A stretch of 11,356 bases of DNA from an uncultured bacterium (lineage in GTDB: Bacteria; Bdellovibrionota_C; UBA2361; SZUA-149; CALKYB01). The position numbers were made by a program, and so were the translations under genes. Every line of letters begins with the position of its first letter. Positions within the stretch are counted from its first letter, which is position 1. The notes beneath the pieces were generated by a model. The model was not told the origin of the DNA and searched no databases. It saw only the letters and a program-made list of their open reading frames with translations. Of this stretch, positions 1 to 6,210 are shown piece after piece. The DNA lies in the NCBI GenBank assembly GCA_938003565.1, contig CALKYB010000361.1:1-11356 (forward strand). The letters are read 5' to 3'.

Positions 1-351
1 CCGCCCTGACAAGCCCCTCTCTTTTGAAAGAAATTGCAAAACGGAATCAAGAACAACTTTGCTATTCTCAAGTTGACCACCTTCAACACCGCAGGAAACT
101 ATATTCTCTTTGGTCGTTTTCACACTTACTCTGGAACTATCAACAAAAACACAACTCCCAGCTCCTCTTGATAGTGCCTCTAAGCCGAGTCCACCGCTAC
201 CGCAGTACAAATCCAACACTGATATACCCAAGAAATCAATCCGAGAAGTGAGTATCGAAAAAAGCCCCTCCTTAGCTCGATCAGTAGTTGGTCGGGCTCC
301 ATGCGGCGAGGTTAATCGCCTTCCCCGATATTTTCCACTTATAATTCGCAT
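1..351 (-). CDS. rsmD: 16S rRNA (guanine(966)-N(2))-methyltransferase RsmD, 5' part only (cut by window edge)
   Basis: The minus strand has an ATG at 349-351 and an open frame of 117 codons running off the left edge. The protein begins MRIISGKYRGRRL and has RPTTDRAKEGLF at residues 20-31, which is the RsmD N-terminal signature. The SAM-binding motif I is VLDLYCGSGGLGLEALSRG (about 45-63), followed by an acidic residue at the end of beta2 (D71). RsmD methylates G966 of 16S rRNA in the cytoplasm, acting on the small subunit. The catalytic D/N-PPY motif IV should lie beyond the edge and is not visible. The family is usually 180-200 residues, so about 60% is present. An in-frame stop lies about 18 codons upstream and no other ATG lies between, which supports this start. 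Only a weak GGTG could serve as ribosome binding site. Plus-strand open frames over the same bases are antisense shadows. Confidence 0.93.
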   Translation of the reverse strand, partial: MRIISGKYRGRRLTSPHGARPTTDRAKEGLFSILTSRIDFLGISVLDLYCGSGGLGLEALSRGAGSCVFVDSSRVSVKTTKENIVSCGVEGGQLENSKVVLDSVLQFLSKERGLSGR

Positions 352-430
352 GCAAATTTCACCAAACCTAATCGCAATGAATAGACGAGCCTTCCTTGAC
401 TAAATTAATATGCTTTTAGACTAGTTTGAA

Positions 431-436
431 ATTATA
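431..436 (-). promoter_or_regulatory. Candidate -10 box for rsmD
   Basis: A perfect TATAAT sits on the minus strand within an AT-rich stretch, about 80 bases upstream of the rsmD start and pointing towards it. No good -35 is found at 16-18 bp. The nearest TTGAAG-like hexamer is about 20 bp away. This is a tentative promoter call based on the -10 alone. Confidence 0.35.
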
Positions 437-659
437 AAAAAGGCAATGGCCACTACTTCAAACTTAAAGACTCCTATATGCCACTTATCAATTAAGGACC
501 TCTTAAAATATACAAAAGCGGACACTTTAAGCCCTTTAGTCTGCTGTAAAATGGAGCTTCCAAGAAGTCACTAGTCTTAAGTAAGCGGAAGTCAAGAAAA
601 TGTTACTAAGCAACATTCTCCAGCGAACCGCTACCCCCAACACTTTCAGCAGTTAGCGC

Positions 660-688
660 TTGACATTAGCCTTAGGTTTATCAATTAT
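660..688 (+). promoter_or_regulatory. Promoter of tRNA-Lys
   Basis: A consensus -35 TTGACA (660-665) is followed after 17 bp by AATTAT (683-688), a 4/6 match to TATAAT. Right after the -10 comes GCGCC, a GC-rich discriminator typical of stable-RNA promoters under stringent control. The predicted start near 695 leaves a leader of about 55 bases before the tRNA. Confidence 0.6.
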
Positions 689-749
689 GCGCCAGCCGTA
701 ATGTCCAAGACCATCCAAGGGTGGTTGTTGGAACTTCGGTCAAGCCTTT

Positions 750-822
750 GGGGAGGTAGCTCAGTTGGTAGAGCAACGGCCTTTTAAGCCGTGGGTCGCG
801 GGTTCGAGCCCCGCTCTCCTCA
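750..822 (+). tRNA. tRNA-Lys (anticodon UUU)
   Basis: A full cloverleaf can be drawn. The 7-bp acceptor stem GGGGAGG (750-756) pairs with TCTCCTC (815-821), including two G-U pairs. The D arm is GCTC/GAGC. The anticodon stem ACGGC/GCCGT holds the loop CTTTTAA, with anticodon TTT at 783-785. The T arm GCGGG/CCCGC has the loop TTCGAGC. The discriminator is A822, as expected for tRNA-Lys. The 3' CCA is not encoded (the next bases are CAC), so it must be added after transcription, unlike the tRNA-Glu further right. The gene is single, with no other tRNA next to it. Confidence 0.95.
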
Positions 823-1207
823 CACCCTGATCCTCTCTTGTCGAAGGGTCCCTTATGCATCAGCGATGCCCCGATTCACAGCTGGCGGAGTTGGAGACAG
901 AGTGAGTGTTTTAATCCTAGCAAAACCCTAGGGCTTATTGCTGGGCTAGTCATTCATTCTGCCTCCTTCTTAAACAATCCCCCAAGACCGAATACCATCG
1001 ACCTAAGATCAATTACTCCAGTTAGAAGTGCAATAAGTGACAAAGAAGCTTTACCAAAATTTCTCTAATAGCTCATTTGTAAAATAAAACTATCAAAGGT
1101 CTCTCTAAAAATAAGAGTATTTGGATTTAGTGGTAAATCGCTTCCGCAGCACCGAATCTAGACACGAGCGAGGACGAATGCACTACCCAATGTAATCCCT
1201 CTCAGCC
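823..1207. other. Gene-free stretch between tRNA-Lys and the response regulator
   Basis: About 385 bases with no gene I can defend. A plus-strand frame (838-1068, TTG start) encodes a composition-like peptide with no recognisable motif. On the minus strand a short frame from TTG 1043 to TGA 954 encodes a hydrophobic 29-residue peptide, but it lacks a clear ribosome binding site. A 6-bp AT-rich hairpin, GATTTA/TAAATC (1124-1139), lies downstream of the response regulator stop and might contribute weakly to its 3' end. No strong terminator was found after the tRNA. Confidence 0.5.
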
Positions 1208-1606
1208 CTAGGTTATTTCAAAACCCAGTCTTCGAATCTCTCCAAACAACTGCTCTTTGCCAATAGGTTTGGTAACATAACTCTCGCACCCACCTCGCAC
1301 CGCATCAATCACAGTCTCAGGATCTCGAAGAACAGTAGTAATGATAACCCTAATTGACTTATCATCGGCTACCTTTTGCTCTGCCTCGTACAAACGAATC
1401 TGTTTTAGAACTTCGTTACCGTCCACCTCAGGCATTTTTAAATCCAAACAAAGCAAATCATACGCCTTCTCAGAGCCAGCAAAGTTCTTGTAGGCATTAA
1501 TGGCTTCCCTACCATCGACGGCAACATCACACTCACCAATGCCCGAGAGCATCTTTACTAGAATAGAACGACTGGAAGAATCATCTTCGGCAATTAGTAT
1601 TCTCAT
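1208..1606 (-). CDS. Single-domain (CheY-like) response regulator
   Basis: This 132-residue protein is only a receiver domain, with no DNA-binding or enzymatic output domain. The acidic pocket is E7-D8-D9 (IAEDD). The phosphoacceptor is D55 (LLCLDLKMPE), the switch hydroxyl is T90/T91 (IITT), an aromatic Y110 follows, and the conserved lysine is K113 (VTKP). It should accept phosphate from a histidine kinase and pass the signal by protein contact, as CheY or Spo0F-type proteins do. No kinase, chemotaxis or flagellar gene lies in the window, so its partner is unknown. A clear ribosome binding site (AGGAG, seven bases before the ATG) fixes the start. It lies 82 bases beyond the importer operon on the same strand. 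Read-through is possible, but an AT-rich TTATTATAAAG about 40 bases upstream may be its own -10. Confidence 0.9.
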   Translation of the reverse strand: MRILIAEDDSSSRSILVKMLSGIGECDVAVDGREAINAYKNFAGSEKAYDLLCLDLKMPEVDGNEVLKQIRLYEAEQKVADDKSIRVIITTVLRDPETVIDAVRGGCESYVTKPIGKEQLFGEIRRLGFEIT

Positions 1607-1688
1607 GCTATGTCTCCTGGGGTTTTTGTCTAAAAAGAATGCTTTATAATAACCAAGATAATGGCCAAAAGCTAGGGAGAGATTAGGT

Positions 1689-2561
1689 CTAGTCAGCTGC
1701 TAACCCTGCTCTTGAGAAAAACTTTTTCAAAAATATCACTAGAAGCAGTATCAGCCCTGCAAAAATCGCTACAGAAGCGCTTGGCGAGGAATCTGCCCTT
1801 TCCGAGAGTGTAATGCCTCCAATGGCGGAAGCTACACCAAGCAACGAACTTAGAACTAACATATCTAATAAACGCTTAGAGAGAAGCAATGCAATATTTG
1901 CTGGCACTGCTAGCATCGCGACCACAAGAATTGCCCCGACAGACTCAATATTTACAACTGTTGTAATTGACACCGCGGCCATCAATAAATAATGCCAAAG
2001 CTTAACCTTAACTCCTTGAGTACGGGCAACAATCGGATCAAAAGCTGAGAACTTAAGGGAGCGAAAACCAATAAAAATAAAAAGTGAATTCAAAATCACA
2101 ACCAATAACAAACTCCAAAAAGCTCTTGGTCCTATATCCTCTCCCCTCCATTCAATTGTATCCATCGGAGAAAAAAGTAGTTCCCCATATAATACACAGT
2201 CGAGATCTATATGAGTATCTCCAGCAAAATAGGAAAGTAAAATAATCCCTAGGGCAAAAAAACAGGTAAAAACAATACCGATTCCTGCATCACCAGAAAT
2301 CAACCCAGCCCTTGATATCGCCCCTGAGAGAAATGCAGTTGCCAAACCCGCAATAATTGCTCCCGGTATCATAAAGACCGGAGATAAGGAGGAGGTAATA
2401 AGAAAAGCAAGCACAATTCCTAACAAAACCGTATGGCTAATTGCATCCCCTAGCATCGACAAACGCCGTAATACCAGAAAACACCCTACTTGAGAGCAAG
2501 ATATACCCACTAGACTTGCAATCAAAAAAAGCCAAGTATTGTCGGACAATTCCAATCCCAT
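1689..2561 (-). CDS. troD: Metal ABC transporter permease (TroD/ZnuB/MntB family)
   Basis: This 290-residue polytopic inner-membrane protein of the ABC-3 permease family has roughly eight hydrophobic segments. Family hallmarks are RRLSMLGDAISHTVLLG near residues 32-48 and HIDLDCVLYGEL at 117-128. The latter recalls the second permease of the Treponema tro and chlamydial ytg operons, which import Mn/Fe/Zn. It should pair with the upstream permease to form the channel driven by the ATPase at 3922-4707. The preceding stop (2566-2568) is only four bases away, so translation is probably coupled. An ATG at 2559-2561 is chosen. An immediately adjacent TTG (2562-2564) would add one residue, and GAGG upstream could serve either. 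Metal specificity cannot be read from the permease; Mn is inferred from the MntR context. It is the last gene of the four-gene operon. Confidence 0.93.
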   Translation of the reverse strand: MGLELSDNTWLFLIASLVGISCSQVGCFLVLRRLSMLGDAISHTVLLGIVLAFLITSSLSPVFMIPGAIIAGLATAFLSGAISRAGLISGDAGIGIVFTCFFALGIILLSYFAGDTHIDLDCVLYGELLFSPMDTIEWRGEDIGPRAFWSLLLVVILNSLFIFIGFRSLKFSAFDPIVARTQGVKVKLWHYLLMAAVSITTVVNIESVGAILVVAMLAVPANIALLLSKRLLDMLVLSSLLGVASAIGGITLSERADSSPSASVAIFAGLILLLVIFLKKFFSRAGLAAD

Positions 2562-2565
2562 CAAC

Positions 2566-3918
2566 TCAATCCTCTATCTCTAACTTCTCTGGAATTGGCC
2601 GACCGTGAGGATCTGATTCAATATCCTTGAGACTCTCTAGAATACTGGACTCAATTTCCGAAGTAATAACATGTTCAACTTCCTCGGCATCCTCATGCAC
2701 ATGATCCGCCGGCGCTTTAATCTCTTGGGTGAGGTAAAGCTCCCAAAGACGATGAAATCTTGTCAGCTGGACCGCTCTGGCAAGACCAGTGGGAGACAGT
2801 CTACACTCCTCGCCATCAAGAAAAAGGAATCCCTGCTTAGCGAGTTCCGACATTGATTTTTTTAGCCTCGACATCTGCAAATCTCGAATTCTCGCTACTT
2901 GAGACCAAGCAATACTTGGACACTCCTCAGGCTCCTCCTCCCCAATTTTAAAAAGAGTTCTTAATATATTCTCCTCTCTTGTTTGAGTTTTGAGTCGTAT
3001 TCGGCCTAGAATCCGCGAGAGATAGCCATGTCGAGGAGCAAAAACTGCCGAAATGAAAAATATAAAGCTAGCCACCACAACCATCCAAGGACCAGTCGGC
3101 ATAGCAGGAGAAAGATACGAAATGTAGGCTCCCAACGCTCCAGAAATTGAACCAAAGAGGGCTGAGACATAAAACATTCTCAGGAGAGAATTTGACCAGA
3201 ATCTCGAAGCTGCTGCTGGCGTCAACACCATAGCAGCAACTAACACCACACCTGCTAACTGAAGTCCGGTAATAATCGTTACAACAATTAACAACCAAAG
3301 TAGTTTTTGAAAAAAATTTTCACCTAGAGAAATGCCAAAAATGGACATCCTCCCCAAACCTCTTGCTTGAAAGTAAGCCGAATCAAAAATTAAAATCTTT
3401 ATTTTTTGATAAAATATCACCAGAAAACTAAAAACTAGAAATGAAACCCCTGCCAGCACCTTAATATCATCCTTTGTCATGGCAGCAGCTTTGCCAAATA
3501 AAAGATTCTCAATTCCAGCTTGAGCAGCTAGCGGGTTCTTTTGAATAATTGTAAGTTGAAAAACTCCAATCGCAAAAAAAACTGAAAGTACGATAGCGAG
3601 AGCGGAGTCATCTTTAATCTTAGTCTTCGCCTTCATGCTAACAATACAAAAGGCCGCTAATAAACAACTCAAAATAGCGCCGATATAGACAAAAAGTGGG
3701 TCACGAGAAGAGAAGAGAATAAATCCTGTGGTAACCCCGGGCAATGCTGAATGAGCTAAGGCATCTCCAATCAATGAGCGTTTCTGGAGAAAAGTAATAC
3801 ACCCAACTGCCCCTGCGATGCCACCCAACAACACAGATGCTAACAAAACCCAGCTTGCCGCTGGATCTCTAAACGTCCAAAACTCAATTGATTCTTGAAG
3901 AAATACGCTGGCTTCCAA
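2566..3918 (-). CDS. troC: Metal ABC permease fused to a C-terminal DtxR/MntR-like metalloregulator domain (YtgCR-like)
   Basis: The protein has 450 residues, whereas plain ABC-3 permeases have about 270-300. Residues 1-300 are a complete permease, with KRSLIGDALAHSALPG at 46-61 and several membrane segments. After a basic linker (about 301-312), residues 313-385 look like a winged helix (REENILRTLF, then SRLKKSMSELAKQGFL, then LSPTGLARA). Residues 386-445 match the DtxR metal-binding and dimerisation domain: FHRLWE, VHEDAEEVEH and DPHGRPIP. By alignment to DtxR from memory, H389, E393, H408, E412, E415 and H416 fall on H79, E83, H98, C102, E105 and H106. The Cys102 position is Glu, as in MntR. 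Helix-1 ligands look incomplete. The start is a TTG at 3916-3918 with GAAGG seven bases upstream and no ATG nearby; the ATPase stop is three bases away. Chlamydia YtgCR has this fusion and is processed to free the repressor; processing here is unproven. Confidence 0.93.
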   Translation of the reverse strand: MEASVFLQESIEFWTFRDPAASWVLLASVLLGGIAGAVGCITFLQKRSLIGDALAHSALPGVTTGFILFSSRDPLFVYIGAILSCLLAAFCIVSMKAKTKIKDDSALAIVLSVFFAIGVFQLTIIQKNPLAAQAGIENLLFGKAAAMTKDDIKVLAGVSFLVFSFLVIFYQKIKILIFDSAYFQARGLGRMSIFGISLGENFFQKLLWLLIVVTIITGLQLAGVVLVAAMVLTPAAASRFWSNSLLRMFYVSALFGSISGALGAYISYLSPAMPTGPWMVVVASFIFFISAVFAPRHGYLSRILGRIRLKTQTREENILRTLFKIGEEEPEECPSIAWSQVARIRDLQMSRLKKSMSELAKQGFLFLDGEECRLSPTGLARAVQLTRFHRLWELYLTQEIKAPADHVHEDAEEVEHVITSEIESSILESLKDIESDPHGRPIPEKLEIED

Positions 3919-3921
3919 GTT

Positions 3922-4707
3922 TTAGCCTTCCCGTTTTTGAAACTTACGAGCCCTCAGTCTCTCACCAACCTCAGTCAGCACTTGAGGTCTTCCACTATAG
4001 GCTTTAAGAATATTCTCCTGAGATAAAACCGTAGAGGCTGGTCCAAAAGCTATCTTTCTGACATTTAAAAGCAGTGCTGAGTCAAAATAAGTACTAACCG
4101 TATTTAAATCATGATGAACGCATACCACAGTGGCTCCAGAGGCAGCCAAATCCTCAAAAACTTTCAACATCGATTTTTCAGTCTTAATGTCGATTCCAGC
4201 AAAAGGCTCGTCCAACAAATAAATACTAGCTTGCTGCGCAAGCGCACGGGCAAGAAAGACTCTTTGTTGTTGCCCGCAGGATAAATCAGAAATCTGCCGC
4301 TTACTATAGTCCCACATTTCAACAGTTCTCAAAGCATCTTCAACTTGCCTACGGTCCTCCTTAGAAGCTCTCTGAAAAAATTTTAGCTTAGAATAGCGTG
4401 ACATCATCACGACTTCATGAACAGTGATAGGAAAATCCCAATCGACCTCCTCTCTTTGAGGAACGTAGGCAATCTTATTAGCCACTTCACTAGCTGGTCT
4501 ACCATGTATTTTCACATAACCACTAGAGAGTGGCAAAAAACCTAATATAGATTTCAATAGAGTAGATTTACCCGCGCCATTAGGTCCCACTATCGCAGTA
4601 ATCTCGCCAGCGGAAATATCGCAGTCCACTGCCCAAAGAACGGGTTTATGGTGATAACTTACACCAAGGTCATGAACCTCTATAGCAACCGCACTTCCAT
4701 CACTCAT
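3922..4707 (-). CDS. troB: Metal ABC transporter ATP-binding protein (TroB/ZnuC/MntA-type ATPase)
   Basis: This 261-residue cytoplasmic ABC ATPase powers the two permeases encoded next to it. Walker A is GPNGAGKST (41-49) and the Q-loop is Q84 (YVPQ). The signature is LSCGQQQR (142-149), and Walker B is IYLLDEP with D166 and catalytic E167. The H-loop is H199 (VCVHHD). The signature has Cys where LSGGQ usually has its first Gly, a substitution I recall in this metal-import subfamily, so it is not a defect. The VDWDFPITVHEVV segment (88-100) is also typical of metal-import ATPases. The ATG lies seven bases after the binding-protein stop, with AGGTG overlapping that stop as ribosome binding site. 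The next gene starts three bases after its own stop. Tight spacing supports one transcript, with Mn as the inferred substrate. Confidence 0.95.
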   Translation of the reverse strand: MSDGSAVAIEVHDLGVSYHHKPVLWAVDCDISAGEITAIVGPNGAGKSTLLKSILGFLPLSSGYVKIHGRPASEVANKIAYVPQREEVDWDFPITVHEVVMMSRYSKLKFFQRASKEDRRQVEDALRTVEMWDYSKRQISDLSCGQQQRVFLARALAQQASIYLLDEPFAGIDIKTEKSMLKVFEDLAASGATVVCVHHDLNTVSTYFDSALLLNVRKIAFGPASTVLSQENILKAYSGRPQVLTEVGERLRARKFQKREG

Positions 4708-4714
4708 AACTCAC

Positions 4715-5650
4715 CTATCGAAGCCCTTTAGTAATAGCTTCCGTGTTACTTCGAACCATGGATAAATAAGTATCTGCACCAGACCCCGCAGGACCTAGAG
4801 CATCGGAGTAAAGTGTTCCCCCAATTTTTACCTGATGCCCACGGGCTTGCACAGACTTTTGCAATGATTCAATAAACTTAGCTGAAACACTAGACTCCAT
4901 GAAAATGGCTTTTAATTTACGCTCAAAAATTAAAGTCGAAAGCTCTTTTACATCTCTAAGTCCGTAGTCCACTGCCGTACTTATACCCTGAAGCCCTCTA
5001 ACCTCAACACCATAGCGCTTTCCCATATATCGAAAGGCATCATGCGCAGTAACTAAAACGCGTTGTTCCTTAGGAATTAAAGAAATTTGCTCCTTTACCC
5101 ATTCGTCTGTTGCAACGATTTCACCAACATAAGAACTAGTTTGTTTTATGATTTCAAGGCTGTGATTGGGAAAATAAGTAGCAAATTGGCTACCAGTCTT
5201 AATTGCAGCTAAGGACCAAAGCTGGAGGTCAAACCAAATGTGAGGATCGAAGGCGTCCTTATAACCTTTAGCAGCCAGTAGCAAATCCGGACGATCAAAG
5301 TTCGTGACTGCGATAACTTTTTTCTTCTTCTTTAACTTCGAGAGAATCGGCTCCAACTTACCTTCGAGGGTCAAACCGTTATATACAATTATATCGGCAT
5401 TCCTCAGTCGGGAAATGTCTTTATGAGTGGGTTTGTAGAGATGAGGATCTACTCCCGGACCCATTAGTGCTTCAACTTCCACCAATTCAGACGGCACTAC
5501 ATTCTTAACTAAGTCGGCAACAATTCCAGTTGTCGTAAGAACTCGCTTCTTGTGGGGCTCATTTTCCGCGAAGGAAACACTCCCAAATAAAAAAGAAACC
5601 AAAAGTATAAGAACCACTTCTGTCTTCAAAAATCTTTTCTGCCCAATCAA
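4715..5650 (-). CDS. troA: Periplasmic metal-binding protein of the ABC importer (TroA/ZnuA family, cluster A-I)
   Basis: This 311-residue solute-binding protein captures the metal in the periplasm and delivers it to the permeases. The N-terminus is a Sec signal: basic KRFLK, a hydrophobic core (about 12-27) and a likely cleavage after SFA (28). There is no lipobox Cys, which fits a Gram-negative cell. Four expected ligands are visible: H70 (GVDPH), H137 (DPHIWFD), H203 (TAHDAF) and D283 (YSDALG). The His-His-His-Asp set is that of TroA, which binds Zn/Mn; PsaA/MntC proteins have Glu at the third place. The long His-rich loop of Zn-specific ZnuA is absent. QGISTAVDYG and AIFMESSV are also TroA-like. 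The start is a TTG (5648-5650) with AGGTG seven bases upstream. The next Met is residue 63, past the signal, and an in-frame stop lies just upstream. It is the first gene of the operon. Confidence 0.94.
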   Translation of the reverse strand: MIGQKRFLKTEVVLILLVSFLFGSVSFAENEPHKKRVLTTTGIVADLVKNVVPSELVEVEALMGPGVDPHLYKPTHKDISRLRNADIIVYNGLTLEGKLEPILSKLKKKKKVIAVTNFDRPDLLLAAKGYKDAFDPHIWFDLQLWSLAAIKTGSQFATYFPNHSLEIIKQTSSYVGEIVATDEWVKEQISLIPKEQRVLVTAHDAFRYMGKRYGVEVRGLQGISTAVDYGLRDVKELSTLIFERKLKAIFMESSVSAKFIESLQKSVQARGHQVKIGGTLYSDALGPAGSGADTYLSMVRSNTEAITKGLR

Positions 5651-5696
5651 AGCCCTACACCTAAAAAATATTTGTTAATCACCCAAGAAAGTTGAC

Positions 5697-5724
5697 TTGT
5701 CAGAAATGTAGCATGTGCTACATT
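5697..5724 (+). promoter_or_regulatory. Promoter of the mntR operon
   Basis: TTGTCA (5697-5702, 5/6 match to the -35 consensus) and TACATT (5719-5724) are separated by 16 bp, with TGC before the -10. The -10 is in the right half of the palindrome, mirroring the importer promoter on the other strand. The predicted start near 5731 leaves about 27 bases before the mntR ATG. Confidence 0.5.
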
Positions 5725-5725
5725 T
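5704..5725. promoter_or_regulatory. Palindromic operator, probable MntR/DtxR-family box
   Basis: Two perfect 10-base half-sites, AAATGTAGCA and TGCTACATTT, flank a two-base centre (TG). The TAGCA-n-TGCTA core resembles the E. coli MntR box as I remember it (ATAGCA...GCTAT type). It sits between mntR and the divergent importer operon and covers both predicted -10 hexamers, so a bound dimer would block both promoters. An RNA hairpin role is unlikely because the site lies upstream of both predicted transcription starts. Confidence 0.75.
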
Positions 5726-5733
5726 ACTGTAAA
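5705..5733 (-). promoter_or_regulatory. Promoter of the metal importer operon
   Basis: On the minus strand TTTACA (5728-5733) and TACATT (5705-5710) are separated by exactly 17 bp. TGC precedes the -10 and forms an extended -10. The -10 lies inside one half of the palindromic operator and the spacer contains the rest of it. The predicted start near 5698 gives a leader of about 47 bases before the TTG start of the binding protein. Confidence 0.6.
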
Positions 5734-5757
5734 CAAACTATTTTAAGGCACTACGCT

Positions 5758-6183
5758 ATGACTAAAACCACTTCCAGTATTCGCTCAGGTGCTTTTAAAG
5801 CTACCCGCAAAACCCACTCCAACGAATCCGCTGAAGATTATACCGAATTAGTTGCCGACTTAATTGAAGCAAATGGCGAAGCTCGAACCGTTGAAGTAGC
5901 TCGACATCTGGGGATATCCCACGTAACTGCCCTAAGAACCATAAGAAGATTACAAAATGAAGGTTTCTTTGAAACTGCAAAACACAAGCCTATTTACCTC
6001 ACCGCCAAAGGAAAAAAGCTAGCCGCTTACTGCAAGGAGAGACATCAGACTATTCTACAATTCTTGAATTTAATCGGTGTCCCCGAAAAGGTTGCAGAAG
6101 TTGATGCAGAAGGAGTAGAACATCATATCAGCAAGGAGACGCTCCGTGCTCTTAAAGAACATATCTCCAAATTTGCAGAATAA
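5758..6183 (+). CDS. mntR: Manganese-responsive transcriptional repressor MntR
   Basis: This 141-residue DtxR-superfamily repressor resembles E. coli MntR, including the polar N-terminal extension. The winged helix spans about 26-88, with the recognition part VARHLGISHVTALRTIRRLQ at 47-66. The C-terminal dimerisation and metal domain carries RHQ and AEGVEHH. Aligned to B. subtilis MntR from memory, D27, E30, H96, E118, E121 and H122 match all six Mn(II) ligands (D8, E11, H77, E99, E102, H103). D27 at the first position argues for Mn over Fe. No SH3-like third domain is present, as usual for MntR. The ATG at 5758 is chosen, with AAGG nine bases upstream. A longer frame from TTG 5692 would place the operator and promoter inside the gene and adds a Cys-rich tail absent from the family. 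It probably represses itself and the divergent importer when Mn is plentiful. Confidence 0.93.
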   Translation: MTKTTSSIRSGAFKATRKTHSNESAEDYTELVADLIEANGEARTVEVARHLGISHVTALRTIRRLQNEGFFETAKHKPIYLTAKGKKLAAYCKERHQTILQFLNLIGVPEKVAEVDAEGVEHHISKETLRALKEHISKFAE

Positions 6184-6210
6184 ACCAACTAAAAAGATAC
6201 CTGATACTTT

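Larger units (their letters stand above)
352..749. other. Intergenic region between divergent rsmD and tRNA-Lys
   Basis: About 400 bases without a convincing gene on either strand. It holds the candidate rsmD -10 box (431-436, minus) and the tRNA-Lys promoter (660-688, plus). There is also a small perfect 6-bp hairpin, AATGTT/AACATT, at 599-617 with a 7-base loop. On the minus strand this hairpin is followed by TTTCTT, so it could be a weak terminator, but no minus-strand gene ends just upstream of it. Nothing else was recognised. Confidence 0.5.

Noticed and set aside
24..403. Plus-strand open frames at the left edge
   Set aside because: They lie antisense to rsmD, whose minus-strand protein has clear family motifs; the plus-strand peptides have none.
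838..1068. Plus-strand 76-codon frame after tRNA-Lys
   Set aside because: TTG start, no ribosome binding site, no recognisable motif, and a low-likelihood amino acid pattern.
3916..3924. Assembly error as explanation of the permease-regulator fusion
   Set aside because: The frame is continuous with coherent permease and DtxR motifs, and the linker is an ordinary basic segment; the same architecture is known in Chlamydia.
1689..5650. Calling the importer a zinc ZnuABC system
   Set aside because: No His-rich loop in the binding protein and no Zur gene; a bona fide MntR with a shared operator and the troABCD/ytgABCD gene order favour Mn (or Mn/Fe).
5704..5725. Reading the palindrome as a terminator or riboswitch hairpin
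   Set aside because: It lies upstream of both predicted transcription starts and overlaps the -10 boxes, so it acts as DNA; no yybP-ykoY-like Mn riboswitch was seen either.
5692..5757. Longer MntR beginning at TTG 5692
   Set aside because: It would put the operator and both promoters inside the coding region and add a Cys-rich segment absent from MntR; ATG 5758 has AAGG at a good distance.
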